The notes below the pieces were generated by a model. It searched no databases. It worked only from the letters and a program-made list of their open reading frames with translations, and was not told where the DNA came from. Below, piece after piece: positions 1-11,277 of a stretch of DNA of 64,000 nt. Made by a program: the position numbers and the translations under genes. Within the stretch, counting starts at the first letter, position 1. The number at the start of each line of letters is the position of its first letter. Source of the DNA: Agapanthus africanus (taxonomy: Eukaryota > Streptophyta > Magnoliopsida > Asparagales > Amaryllidaceae); the NCBI GenBank assembly GCA_030015575.1, contig CM057337.1, forward strand, positions 298,430,044-298,494,043, in the 5' to 3' direction.

Positions 1-339
1 CCGGGGCGAGCTCCTTCCTAAGGTTTCGTCGGGACGCGTCCCCGGGCTGTCAACTGTCTTTTCTGCCAGTGAATCAGGGCGAGATCTCTGCATTTAAGGA
101 AGTTATGCCGGTTTGTGCATCCTGCCACTGAAGCGACGGTCCATGTGTCAAGCGTCGGTTGGCCGATGCAACGTGTGCAGAACTGCGGCGTCTGATGAGG
201 TGCGGTCTAGTATGGGAACGACAAGTGGAGCAATCGGAGCCGTCGGACGCGAGGATGCATTTTTGCGGGAGATGAAGGGCGCCCTTGGATGAGGGCGATT
301 GCGGAAACAAATAGGGGTGGAGCCCACTCCAGGGTCCCT

Positions 340-435
340 ACTTCTTCATATTTCCTCGCTATAAGCCCTTGTAGCTCGGCGCTCGTCTTCTTTCTTCTGC
401 TTTCATTTCCCGACGATCCCTCTTCTCCAGGTTAG
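340..435 (+). promoter_or_regulatory. Putative promoter and 5' UTR of the antisense gene of K
   Basis: A TATA-like CTATAAG lies near 358-364, about 75 bp before the ATG at 436. The segment between is pyrimidine-rich (CTTCTTTCTTCTGC), as is common in plant 5' UTRs. This is motif evidence only. Confidence 0.4.
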
Positions 436-2432
436 ATGCCTTCTTTCGTAGAATCTGTAGATATCGTAGGAGTAGGTTCTAAAGATCCTTTAGTTGAGCC
501 TGAGTCTTCCCGAGGAGCAGGGGTCAGATCCTCTTCCCGGGACCGTGCGGCGGGGGCAGCCCCCAGGGAGGCGGCGGTAGATGCTGCCCTCGGCGCGTCG
601 TGTTGGGTGAGGCATGAGGACGAGCTCGCCAATGCTCGGGCTCACTTCCACATCCCTTCATGTTATACGCTTCGTCTGGCCAAGGAAGGGGAGAGGGCAG
701 ACCAAGTACGGGGTAGGGAGATCGTTATGTACTTGGAAGCTTTTTGGGGTGGAATGCGCCCGCCCTTGTCTCCCGAGATCGTCGAAGCGCTGAACTTCTT
801 CAGGTTAGCCCCTGGCCAGTTAGTGCCGAACACCTGGAGAATTCTCCTCGGGTTCCTGATCCGCCTGAAGTTACAGGCGGTTCCCTTCAGCCTCTCCCTC
901 CTTCATTCTTCCCTTGTTTTCAAAAATCATCCTAGGGGTCGAGCGGGTGACCCGAGGTGGGTCTACCTCTCTTTTAGAAAGCGACAGGGGGGTGCTACCG
1001 GGATAGGGGTTGAGGCGCTGTTTTCTTCCATTCATGACTGGAAGAAGAAGTTCTTCTTCATTTCCCCTTCCGAGGGCGAGGACTGGCCCGTGCCTACCAA
1101 GTGGTCGAGGGAAAAATGCTTGCCGGGGAACCAGTCCAATGACCCCGTCGCGATGAGAGTGGCGTCGTGGGAGCCCATCCCTCGATTCAACGTACTGCTG
1201 TCTGAGAGGGTCCTAAGTTGGGCCGGGCTCAGCCCCGTTGAGTTCGTCGGTAAGTTAGGCTTGCTTTTTGGCTATTGCTTGTGTCGCTGACTTCTTTGCA
1301 TTTGGTTTTGTGCAGGACCCATGGATATGAACGAGCTCCGAGCCTCCCCGCGCCAGCCGAGGAGGGTCACGAAGGCCGGAGGCGCCGGCTCTTCCCGCTT
1401 GAAGCCCGCCCCGGCTCCTTCTCCTTCGGTGGTCGCGTCCCGTGAGCGTTCAGGGGCGGATCCCGCCCTGGGGCCTAGCAGAGCGTCGGGCCGGGAGAGA
1501 GCTCGGATTCTGGAGGACCCGGTCTCGGAAGAGGAGATCGGCTCTCCCTCGGAGCTACTCAAGAGGGGTTCCCGGAGGTCTTCCCGGGGCCGCCCTCGCC
1601 GATCATGGTGGAGGGGGGGGCCTCCAGTTCACGGTGCCCTCGGGGCAATCCGTCGTGGATAGCCTACTTCATGAAATAGAGAAATCGGCGGGGGGTAAGG
1701 TCCCCAGGGAGACCTTCAGGGCCCAGATGGCGTCCATCGCCTAGGAGTCCGTGCAGCTAAGTGTTTGGTTTTTTGCGAGATTCGGTGCCTCCTTCGCCTT
1801 TCTGATCTCTTTCTAATTTTTCAGGTTCTCCAGCACGTTGCCCTTGCCTTGCGCATAAAGGCCGAGGTGATAGCCCCGGCGATGAAGGCTGCGGGCCAGC
1901 TTGCCTCGCTGGAAGAGAGCTCCAAGCGGGAGCTGGAGGCGGTGATGGCGAGGGTTGCCGCCCTGGAGGGAGAGGTGGAGGCCGGAAAACGGGAGGTTTC
2001 CCGGTACCGCGAGGTCGCCGTGGATGCCGAGGCCAAGCTTGAGGACGCTCCGGTGCTCGCCAGCAACCTGAAGAGGATGGTGAAGACCCTTCGGAAGGAG
2101 CTGGGGCGGCGGCCGAGGCGGCGAAATCGGCCGATCTGAGAGCGGCGAAGTTGGCCGACCTCTTGGCGGCGAAGGCGGTGGAGGGCTACAAGAAGTCGAA
2201 GGACTTCTATGATGACCTGGCCATGGCCACAACCCATATCTGGCATGAGGCCCTCGACGCCGTCAAAGCCCGGATGCCGGAGTTCGTCGATGAAGAGCTC
2301 CGGGCCGAATACCCCCTCACGGACGCCGATGAGCAGGGGGAAGAGATTCCTGACGAGGAGGTCGCCGAGGACCCTGCTCATCTCATGGTGGATGTCGAGG
2401 ACCCCGAAGTCGTGCCCGGCCCCGAGGCCTAA
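436..2432 (+). pseudogene. Transposase_28-type (putative gypsy type transposon) gene, antisense to host element
   Basis: The first exon (436 to about 1249) encodes a clear Transposase_28 (PF04195-like) domain. It shows the blocks APGQLVPNTWRILLGFL and WVYLSFRK and an aromatic DWKKKFFFISP stretch, at residues of about 90-220. A GT-AG intron fits 1250-1315. The following part is rich in Ser, Arg and Pro. About 1825-2432 encodes an Ala/Glu/Lys-rich coiled coil and then an acidic tail, the usual C-terminal layout for these proteins. Function is unknown; despite the family name there is no proven transposase activity. It is part of an LTR element, is fossil, and seems to have a small number of breaks. 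GC content is much higher than in neighbouring elements. Confidence 0.7.
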
Positions 2433-2547
2433 AGCCCCTGTCTTCCTCCTCCTTTTATTTTGTTGCTTCTGGAATTTTTGTAAGCCTCCGGGTAGTTTGT
2501 AAGGCTGGGGAGCACAAAATACCCTTTGTAAAGACTTTGCCTTTGGT

Positions 2548-2553
2548 AATAAA
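2548..2553 (+). terminator. Polyadenylation signal AATAAA
   Basis: AATAAA lies about 115 bp after the stop at 2432, inside a T-rich plant-like 3' UTR. It supports 436-2432 having been a self-contained transcription unit. Confidence 0.45.
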
Positions 2554-3019
2554 ACTTTTTTCTTTGGTTTGCACTTTATCTTCTGTTTGTGAAGAATGCT
2601 CGTAAAATATCTCTGCTTGCACTGTTGGGCTTCAATGTCAGGTCGGCTATCTGTCTAGCGATCGTTTATCGAGTTGATTTCGATCATCGATCACTTGCCA
2701 AGCATGCCAAGCGTTGCTGAGAAAGAGGAATCTCCATGGCCCTGAAGTCCAGGAGGGATCGCTCAGACTTGGATAGACCTGATGCCCCTTGTTGAGGCCT
2801 CGGATCCTCTGCATGTGATGGGCAGAGGGATGTCCGCCGTATTTGTGCCAAGCATGAATGGTCTCATTGGCCTCGTTATGAAGGCTACAAACCCGTAGCG
2901 TTTATTGGGCATGAATGATCCGGGAAGCTGCTCGGTTGCCCCTTGGCATGGGCATTTGGTTTCTGGCATTGCGAGCAACGACCACCAGCTGGGGATGGCT
3001 GAGCGAGGATTGGTCTCGA
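2554..3019. other. Non-coding spacer of K
   Basis: No ORF of note. The second half (about 2760-3019) contains diverged pieces resembling the array that follows, such as CGAGCAACGACCACCAGCTG near 2970. It looks like a decayed edge of the tandem array. Confidence 0.4.
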
Positions 3020-4250
3020 CTGCCTCTGGGAAGACTTTTTGATCTTTAGGGTTGGAGGGGCTGTGAGAAACCCACTAAGGATGACCGGGCAGTGAACCTG
3101 CGCGGTGGCCTCTTGGCGAGGACTTTGATCCCTGGTGTTGCAAGTAGGGAAGCTACCGGCCAGGGATAGCCGAACAGGGAAGCCGCTCGACTACCTCTAC
3201 GGAGGACTTTGATCCTTAGTGTTGGAGGGGGTTTAAGAAGCCCACTAAGGATGACCGGGCAGTGAAGCTGCACGGCTGCCTCTTGGCGAGGGATTTGATC
3301 TCTGGCGTCGTGGGTAGGCAACTACTAGCCTGGGATGACCGAGCGAGGTAGCCGCTCGGATGCCTCTAACGAGGGCTTTGATCCCTGACGTCATGGGTAG
3401 GGAGGTACCATCCGGAGATGACCGAGCGGGGTAGCAGCTCGATTGCCTCTTGCGAGGGCTTTGATCCTTCAGGACGAGGACCGAGCAGGGTTACTGCCCA
3501 GTGCCTCTTGGCGAGGACTTTGATCCCTGTCGGTTGTAGTAGGAAGCTACCAGCCGGGGATAGCCGAGTAAGGGCTCGACTGCCTCTGGGAAGACTTTGG
3601 TCCTTAGCGCAGGAGGGGCTGTAAGAAGCCTACTAAGGACCCTTGGTCGGGTAGGGTTACTGCCCGGTGCCTCTTGGCGAGGGCTTTTGTCCTGAAGGAT
3701 AGCCGAGCGAGGGTTCGGCTCGACTGCCTCTGGGAGGGCTTTTTGATCCCTGTCGGTTGTGGTAGGAAGCTACCAGCCGGGGATAGCCGAGCAGGGTAGC
3801 TGCAGAGCTGCCTCTAAGGAGGACTTTAATCCTCAACGTTGGAGGGGCCGCACGAGGCCTGCTGAGGATAATCGGGCAGTGAAGCTGCGCGGTTGCCTCT
3901 TGGCGAGGGCTTTGATCCCTGGCGTTGCGAGTAGGAAAGCTACCGGCCAGGGATAGCCAAGCAGGGAAGCCACTCGGCTGCCTCTACGGAGGAATTTGAT
4001 CCTTAACGTTGGAGGGGCCTTGAGAGGCCTGTTAAGGATAACCGGGCAGTGAAGCTGCGCGGTTGCCTCTTAGCGAGGGCTTTGATCCTTAGCATTGGAG
4101 GGGCATTAGGAGGCCTGCTAAGGATAACCGGGCAGTGAAGCTGCGCGGTTGCCACTTGGCGAGGGCTTTGATCCCTGGCGTTGCGAGTGGGGAAGCTACC
4201 GGCCAGGGAAAACCGAGCAGGGTAGCTGCTCGGCTGATTCTTCATGAGGT
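3020..4250. repeat. About 85-bp tandem array (about 14 units) with paired stems
   Basis: The phrase GCGAGGGCTTTGATCC recurs at about 3117, 3202, 3286, 3371, 3454, 3506, 3592, 3678, 3736, 3819, 3905, 3990, 4075 and 4160. Spacing is mostly 83-88 bp, with two short units of 52 and 58 bp. Two unit types are mixed: CCCTGGCG...GCCAGGG with a GTAGGAAGCTAC core, and CCTTAGCG...CTAAGG with a GGAGGGG core. A second stem follows in most units, for example CCGAGCAG/CTGCTCGG. Stem sequences differ between units while staying complementary. Such 3' UTR arrays are known in Tat/Ogre elements and can seed satellites. Confidence 0.85.
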
Positions 4251-4439
4251 TTCGCCCGACCATCTAGTTGCAGGATGGGGAACATGAACGGTCACGGTGA
4301 ACATGCGCGTAGCATGCGCATTGAATGTGGGGGGAGGCGAAGCGCCAGGGTCGCGTCGTTCCAATTCCGCCAGAGAAGACTCGATGATCGCCGCGTGGCA
4401 GCTACTTCTTAGGCGAGAGCGGGAGACCGTCGAGTTCCG

Positions 4440-4511
4440 TTGGGGCGCAGTGGGATATATAAGGCTGAAGGAGCACTGGTCCTTCCTTTCTTAGTGAATA
4501 GATCGTTGAGA
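4440..4511 (+). promoter_or_regulatory. TATA box upstream of ORF at 4512
   Basis: ATATATAAGG at about 4454-4463 lies some 50 bp before the ATG at 4512. The spacing suits a plant core promoter with a very short leader. This is motif evidence only. Confidence 0.4.
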
Positions 4512-4935
4512 ATGCAAGACTTCCCCTTTACCATCCCCGAAATCATCCACTTCGAAGACGTATACCTCTATGACCAGAACTGCACCGAGGACACGGTGCA
4601 GTTGGTCTATGGGAGTATCGAAGACCACTTCGGCGGCTGCTCCCCGGATGCTGCTACAGCTACTGATGTACTCCATCTGGAGGGCATCGCCGGGGCTCTA
4701 CAACCCTTTATCCGAGCAGCTCTATGACGAGGCCGTGGGCAAGCTGCGGTCTTTAAGGCGCTTCGGCCTGATCTCCGCGAATCGGCTGGCTCGCTCAGTG
4801 GCACTCATCCGTGAGTGCTACGAACTGAGGCTCGGGGTCAACGCACGCGGGGGGAATCAAGGGCTGAGGGTGGATCTCGCGAGGCCTCGGCTGGCAGAGA
4901 TCTTTACTGAGTACCATGAGCAGTTCTCTCTGCAC
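4512..4935 (+). other. Unrecognised coding-like segment
   Basis: Starts MQDFPFTIPEIIHFEDVYLY and later reads, in a coding-like frame, YDEAVGKLRSLRRFGL and ARSVALIRECYELRLG. These are amphipathic helical segments rich in Leu and Arg. The composition is coding-like and GC-rich like the gene at 436, but I recognise no family. It ends in a T-rich stretch at about 4955. It could be a second antisense gene of K or a captured host exon. It lies between the hairpin array and the gag piece. Confidence 0.3.
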
Positions 4936-5099
4936 CCCTTCCCCCGCTGCTATAATTTTCTTTTTATTTTTGTATGTATGGCTGAAGAGCCCATTATACC
5001 TAAGATCTTTCCTTCTTTTTCGCAATGTTCCATTGATCTTTATTAAATTAACAACAGACCCTAGGAAGAGTTTACATTGCCCCAAAAGAAAAGTACATG

Positions 5100-5590
5100 C
5101 TAATAGATGACCTGATTAGCACGGCCCGAGCTCCCCGGAGGCTTGTTGATCTCCGTGCTCGGCACTGGATACGGGGCTCCCTGAGCGTCAGACTGGTCAT
5201 CTGCCGAAACGAGCATGATCTGGCCGATGGTCAGCTCGGCAGGAGGGGGACGCTGCTCCTGCTCACGGTCGGCCTGCCGTTTGTCCCTCAAGTAGGCGGC
5301 GAGGTGCCCCGATCGGATGAGCTCCTCGATGTAGTCCCGGAGTTGCTTACAATCCTCCGTGGCATGGCCCAGCATTCGGTAGATGGCACGGTAAGGGCTC
5401 CGGGTTCGCTTCGAGGCCTGACGCGGGATTGGAGGGAACTTGAAGAACCCCTCGCCCTGGGCCTCCTCTAGTAACACTGCGAGGGAGACGTTGAGCAGGG
5501 TGTACTCCTGGAACTTCGGGTGATAGGGCTGCTGACGCTCCGGCCTTTCTTCCCGAGCCCTCTTCTTCTGGTCGGACCGTTCTGCTCGGG
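5100..5590 (-). pseudogene. Gypsy gag C-terminal piece (fossil)
   Basis: The minus strand encodes HATEDCKQLRDYIEELIRSG, the linker typical of the C-terminal gag region of plant Tat/Athila-type Gypsy elements (compare the family pattern H-x-T-E-x-C-x-x-L-x3-IEELI). It is followed by RDKRQADREQEQRPPP. The N-terminal gag part is not in the window, because the B1 element interrupts at 5598. An AATAAA lies just downstream on the minus strand (about 5039-5044). It is a fossil fragment. Confidence 0.7.
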
Positions 5591-5597
5591 GGAGATT

Positions 5598-7629
5598 TGT
5601 TGGATATAGTGCCCTAAGAGTCAATTATTGGATCACAGGCACATGATTGCAATGATTGAGGGAGGACCTATGCCGGTAGGACAGTCTTACTCGAAATGAT
5701 AGTATGCTATCTGGTTTATCTTTATCATCGTGTACAGCTTTAGGTAATATTACAGGTCATTATTGCACGTTGGTAGAGCCCTTAGGATTCTTGCTTGACA
5801 GTCAGCAATATGATGGCAATCATATACGTAGGAGCTGGGGTCTATAAGCACATCCTTAAAGTGTCCCTAGTCGTGGGAGTTTCGAGACTGAGCATCGATA
5901 CTCCATTAGTAGACTAGTGTATACAGTCGAGACCCCGACGAAGGGCGGTGGCCGGTCTCACAAGCCATTGGTGTCAGTTGGTTCACCTAAGATGCATACA
6001 GGTGCTCATTGGGTTATGAGTACACCGGACAGGACTCGCCGGAAACATGCTAGTTGGTATTATACCTGACGTCGGATAGCAGTTCCTTGGTGACAAGTGT
6101 ACAAGTTAGTTCATCGACCTGAGATCGTCATTTGTCTCGTGTGAGTTCCCACTGTGCTTTGATTACTACCCTACCACGGCTCAAAACAGTCGTGCAAACA
6201 GGTTTTAGTTGGGTACAGTCCTGAGCCACATGGAGGTAGTGAGCGGATCGGCAGGGGTTTCGTCTCTCCCGGTGTTGGGGGTGAGATCGCGTTGTGTCTA
6301 GGAGAGCCATTACACGAATTCCTTGGCCAAGGCAGGGGATTTACTGGTAGGTATTCCAGTAGTATCTCAGGGTATTCTGGTCTACACTCCGACACGACTT
6401 GTACCGCTTTTGGGGGTCTGACTTTTACCAACCCCCTAGGCCCGACTTGCGATGCTCATAGACGAACGGACCAGACTGTATGGATATTGTCACTGACAGG
6501 CTCAGTAGGGTGTCAGGATGAGTTCGCTCATCGACCTCCCTTTTGGTCAATACCTGGTAGCCCGTTACGTACGGCTAGTACCTCTGACGTGCTAGTGGTT
6601 ATATCCACAGCCATAGTGTTGACGAGTCTTTAGAGTCCCCCACAGACAATTTCTCAAGTTTCGGGCGAAACGTTGTAGAGGTCGTATGACATATGGCAGG
6701 GCTCGATCATATACGTGCGGTAGTGCACGGATCATGATCGGACGGATCATACTAGTGGGCTTTGGTTTAAGCCGGATCCTAGTATTAGATTTGTTGGATT
6801 ACTTTAGTCTCATCGTATTCGCATTCAGTCGGAATGCGGATGCAGGTATGTATATACAGGTGAGGGGTATCCTTGTGAACCGTCACGAGTTTACTTTAGA
6901 TGTTGCCGTATCTTTTTATTGTTGTAAACATTTGGATTAATGTTTACAAATAGAAATTGTGAGCTTAAATCATCATTTTGTGCATTTAATGTGACATAGA
7001 CTTCATTAGTGACTCATGGTCTCTTTTCTTGTGCTAATGTCACATTATTTGATTGATTTTGTGTTGATATGATGAGAAGAGAGAGAGGGCAGCCAAGAGG
7101 GAAGTTTGGTCTTGTATTTTTTCACTTCTCACTCTCTCATTTCATCATAAGAAACACATAAGAAAAAAGGGATCTTCTTCTTCTTCTTGCTCGAGCTCAC
7201 AACCTCCATTAATGGCATCATCTCTAACCTCCATCCATACACTCTCATGTGATGAGAATCAATGGATGCTTGGGACAAAGTTATCACACACATTCTCTAC
7301 ATCGCCTTGGACACGTCGGCTAGCGAACTTCATGCCCGAGTTGCTTCGGACGAAGCGGGATCCCGTAAAAAGACTCGATGATGTGGTGCCCTTCCGACTA
7401 GAAGACCGGAGATCGGAGATGCCGTGAAGAGCTTGGGTTGGTGGCCAAAGACCGAAGGACACGGATCGATCGGTATTGCTTTTCTAACCCTTCTCTAGTT
7501 GCTAGTAGTAGGTTAATGGTTCGATCCGGGATTAAAGTCTGCGATAGTGCCGGTTTCTAGTTAAGAAAAAGTTTTCGTTTCCGCATTTTGGCCTCGGACA
7601 GACGGCCGGGGCGCTACCGTAGACTTACA
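5598..7629 (+). repeat. B1 5' LTR (2,032 bp)
   Basis: Begins TGTTGGATATAGTGCCC and ends CTTACA directly before the PBS, with TG...CA ends. Its first 1.5 kb matches the start of D (40439) and, in reverse complement, B2 (8252-10334) and E (41821-44075). It contains the conserved LTR block GGTATTATACC-TGACGTC near 6058-6075 and a TACTGG/CCAGTA hairpin near 6342. Confidence 0.88.
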
Positions 7630-7641
7630 TGGTATCAGAGC
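7630..7641 (+). other. Primer binding site, initiator Met tRNA type
   Basis: TGGTATCAGAGC follows the LTR end without a gap. It is the standard plant copia PBS complementary to tRNA-iMet. Confidence 0.92.
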
Positions 7642-7837
7642 CACGCCATTAACCTTTACTAGCTTGCTCTAACGTGTTTAGAACTTCGATCGAACGAAAT
7701 TTCCAAAACCGCGATTCCAATTTTGTAGTTTCAGTCGAATTTTTTTTTGTGCTCTAAAAATTATTTTGAGTATTGCAGAAAATCAGACAGGCTTTTCTTA
7801 GAACACTGCAGAAATTTCGTAGCATGAGCCCACTGTA

Positions 7838-7886
7838 GCGCCGCGAAACCGCGGCATGACCCTTGCTTTGGCCGCGGTTCCGCCGC
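7838..7886 (+). other. GC-rich leader hairpin of B1
   Basis: Arms AACCGCGGC and GCCGCGGTT are exact complements, extended by further GC pairs, and enclose about 16 nt. It sits 208 nt after the PBS. The same position in C (18927-18971) holds a related but not identical hairpin, so the structure appears conserved rather than the sequence. Confidence 0.6.
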
Positions 7887-8251
7887 ACTACTGTAGCATT
7901 AGGGCACCAAAATTTCTACATTGGTCTCTGAGTTGGAATTGGGGTTTCTGGTATTTTTTGTTTGGGCCCAGATTTGTTTGAATACTGGGAATTGTGCTTG
8001 GGGCCCACTTCGGGAAATTTTGTCGATCGAAAACTTTAAGCATGTTAGTTCACAGTATTTACATTATATCTGCGACCGTGAATGTCATTTGATCGGTAAA
8101 TCTTGTCTAATTGCTATAGTTCTTTTAGACGGATTTGCGAACGTGACATTCACGTTGATGTTCTGTGTAGTGCTGTGATGTTGCGGATTTGTCGTGGTGG
8201 ATAGCCTGGATTCAATGGTAGTACAGTTTGGTTGTATTTGTATATTTGATA

Positions 8252-10334
8252 TGTAAGTCTACGGTAGCGCCCCGACCGTCAATCTGATGCCAAACGCGGA
8301 ACAAAAACTTTTATAACTGGCGCTATCGCATACTATAACCCGGATCTTGCCATTAACGCTAAACTAACAAACTACAAAGTGGGTAGAAAGGCTATACCGA
8401 ACGATCCGAGTCCTTCGTTCTTTAGCCATCATCCCACGCTCCTTTGCGGCATATGCGATCTCGCTCGATCTCCAGTCTCCTCGTCCAGGTGGCACCACGT
8501 CAACGGGTATTTATACGAGCTCCCGCCTTTGAACCGAGGCAACTCGGACATGAAGTTTGCTAGCCGACATGTCTAAGATTGATGTAGAGAATGAGTAGAA
8601 TACTTTGTCTCGCTTCATCCAAAACCATGGATGAACGGTTAATGAAGTTGCCTTTTATATCAAGTGAGGAAAAATGAGCTATGAAATATCCATGAACCAA
8701 ATCTATCATCTCAATTTTTTCCAACCCTTAGCTTCCAAATGAATGGACGGCCACTATATGAAGAGGGGGTGAGTGTAGGAGCAAGGGGGTGACCATAATG
8801 GAAAAGATCTTAATCAAATATCTAAGCAAGAACAAAAGGCATTAATGGAAAAAGGTGACTCACTAATAACACCTCATCAACCATTAATGCAAACAAATGA
8901 GTCATGATCCTAGTCACCAATCTAGAAGCTTCCACTCATGACTCACCCTCATGACTCACCCTCAAGAAAAAGATAATTCCGAATTAAACCAAATGTTTAA
9001 GACGGGTGATAGAAAACTTGCAACTTCGAAAAGCGATCCCGAAACGAATTTCAGGATAACCCCATAACAGTATAAATATACCCGCATTTGTATTACGACC
9101 GAATACAAATGCAACTGAGACAAAGATATTATATCTACACAGTATAATACATGGATCCGGCATAAACCAAAGCCCACCAGTATTATCTGCCCGAAATATG
9201 ACACGTGCGTAAACGCACGTGCATTTTCCGAACCCTGCCATAAAACCATACGGCCTCTACAACGTTTCGCCCGAACTTGGGAAACTATCTGTAGGGGACT
9301 CTAATGACTCATCAGTACCCTGGCAGTGGGTTTAACCACAAGCACGTCAGCGGCACTAGCAGTGCGTAACGGCTGCCCATGTACTGACCTCAAGGGAAGC
9401 CGATGAGCGAACTCATCCTGGAACCCTACTGAGCCTAACAGTGACAATATACATACAGTCCGGTCCGTTCGTCTATGAGTATCGCATATCACGCCTAGGG
9501 GATGTTAACGTCAGACCCCCAATAGTGGTATAAGTCGTGTCGGAGACAAGCCCTGAACACCCTGAGAAACTACTGGAATACTTACCAGTAATTCTCACCT
9601 GCTTGGCCAAGGACTTGGTGTAATGGATTTCCTAGACACAGCGCGATCTCATCCCCAATACCGGGAGAGACGAATCCCCTACCGATCCGCTCACTTGCCT
9701 CCATGTGGCTCGGGACTGTACCCAAAAAAGACCTGGTTGCACGACTTCTTTGAGCCGTGGTTGGGTAGAAATCAAAGCACAATGGGAACTCACACGAGAC
9801 AAATGACGACCTCAGGTCGATGAACTAACCTGTACACATGTCACCAGAGAACTGCTATCTGACGCTAGGTATAATACCAACTAGCAGGTTCCCGGCGAGT
9901 CCTGTCCGGTGTACTCATAACCTAATGAGCACCTGTATACATCTTAGGTGATCCAACTGACACCAGTGGCTTGTGAGACCGGCCACCGCCCCTCGTCGGG
10001 GTCTCGACTATATACACCAGTCTACTTCGGAGTATCGATGCCCTGTCTCGAAACTCCCACGACTAGGGACCACAATTAAGGATGTGCTTATAGACTACCC
10101 AACTCTCACGTATATGATCGCCATCATACTGTTGGTAGTCAAGCAAGATCCTAAGGGATCTATCAATGTGTAACAGTGATCAGTCACCTGAACCTGTACA
10201 GGACTGATAAAGGCAAACTAAATAGCATACTATCATCTCGAGTAAGACTGTGCTACCGGTATAGGTCCTCCCTCAATCATTGCAATCACGTACCTGCGAC
10301 CCAATAATTGACTTTAAGGGCACTATATCCAACA
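8252..10334 (-). repeat. B2 3' LTR (2,083 bp)
   Basis: On the minus strand it starts TGTTGGATATAGTGCCC at 10334 and ends CTTACA at 8252. It is followed upstream on that strand by a polypurine tract (GCAAGTGGGAGAT, 10335-10347). The polypurine tract makes this the 3' LTR of a minus-strand element. Sequence and ends match the B1 LTR, in inverted orientation. Confidence 0.85.
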
Positions 10335-11277
10335 ATCTCCCACTTGCACTTAAGGCTAATTTTTGCGATGTCGCATACTCACAGCCCGTGTGATACCGAA
10401 CACCCGACTCCTCTACTGATCAGTTTCACAAAGCCCGTTTGTAAAACTCTTGTGTTCGAGAAATAGCCTCAATGAGTATATCCGCCCCGATGTTCCTTTC
10501 TATGTCTCTCTTAATCTCAAATTCGCGGAGAAACCCATATCCCGAATTGAGTAATACATGTCTTAGAATATGTCTGGATATCTGATGGGACCTAGTTCAT
10601 AAATGAACTCCAAATCCAAACTTCTTAGACTGTATCGTCAACTGAACCTAATCAGTATCCTGCACCATACCTCCCACAGTATTCTCTTGGACCACCTGTC
10701 CATAATACTTCCCCTCGTCAGAGGGAAAAACTATAACTCTGACAATCACTCTGTCATCTATGTCACCTTTGAAGCCTGGAATGATAACCGTCTCCCGAAG
10801 GAGGCTGCCTTTATGAAATCCGCAGAACATCCACTTATGTTCTAAAACTGCTTTCTTATGTTTCTCCACGATTGGATTAATATAAACTTATTGCATCTAG
10901 TGCAAAAACAACATCTGGTGTGGTACTTGACATCACACGATTGACTCAATTGCCTAAGCAAGTGATCTGCCAATCATGCATATCCTTCTCCCCTTTAGTC
11001 TGTAAGACACCTTTAGAGAGGGTGACTCCATCACCTACAGGTACACTATCATGCCAGGAGTCATCTATTCTAAAATACTATTAGAATACTGTCAAAGTAC
11101 CCAGATTGGGAAACTACCCAAATCTAGATCTAGAAACCAGAATGTCTGATATTATATCTATATACTGTCTGGAGAAACAACTGTGTGACAACCACAGTAC
11201 AACTGATCGTAGTATAGGAATTTCACTTCCTACTCTGTGTATGTCATCCAAATACCAAGACATCGCACCCTACTACC
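10335..11277 (-). mobile_element. B2 interior, decayed 3' end of copia pol
   Basis: This is sequence between the 3' LTR and the inserted element A. It parallels the interior of E at 44076-45020, including the phrases GTCTGATGGGACCTA-like and CTGTGTATGTCATCCAAAT, and both derive from copia RNase H/RT-end sequence on the minus strand. No usable reading frame remains. Homology to E continues up to CTACTACCT, where the LTR of A starts. It is heavily broken. Confidence 0.6.

Larger units (their letters stand above)
1..5597 (-). mobile_element. K: non-autonomous Tat-like Gypsy LTR element, fossil, left end outside window
   Basis: The element is read on the minus strand because its gag-like piece lies at the right (about 5100-5590, minus). 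Pol is not visible. Further left are a 3' tandem array and, in the opposite orientation, a Transposase_28-type gene. An antisense extra gene plus 3' tandem repeats is an architecture known from Tat-lineage elements such as Grande and Ogre. The right side is interrupted by the B1 LTR at 5598. Neither LTR of K is visible with certainty. It is broken and incomplete. The Tat assignment rests on the gag piece and layout, so it is moderately secure. Confidence 0.6.
5598..8251 (+). mobile_element. B1: Angela-like copia element, 5' part only in this window
   Basis: A long LTR (5598-7629), an initiator-Met primer binding site (7630-7641) and about 610 bp of leader are visible. The interior is then replaced by the oppositely oriented B2 LTR at 8252. 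No coding region of B1 is seen, and its 3' end would lie outside the window. The insertion site is inside the gag piece of K; the 5 bp before it are AGATT. It is incomplete and old relative to C, F and G. Confidence 0.7.

Noticed and set aside
436-2432. DNA transposase gene, from the Transposase_28 name
   Set aside because: The domain name is historical. The context is a Gypsy-type element and no catalytic residues of a DNA transposase are visible.
7630-7641. Possible tRNA gene at TGGTATCAGAGC (also 18728, 26367)
   Set aside because: Only a 12-13 nt complement to the 3' end of tRNA-iMet at LTR borders. No cloverleaf surrounds it.
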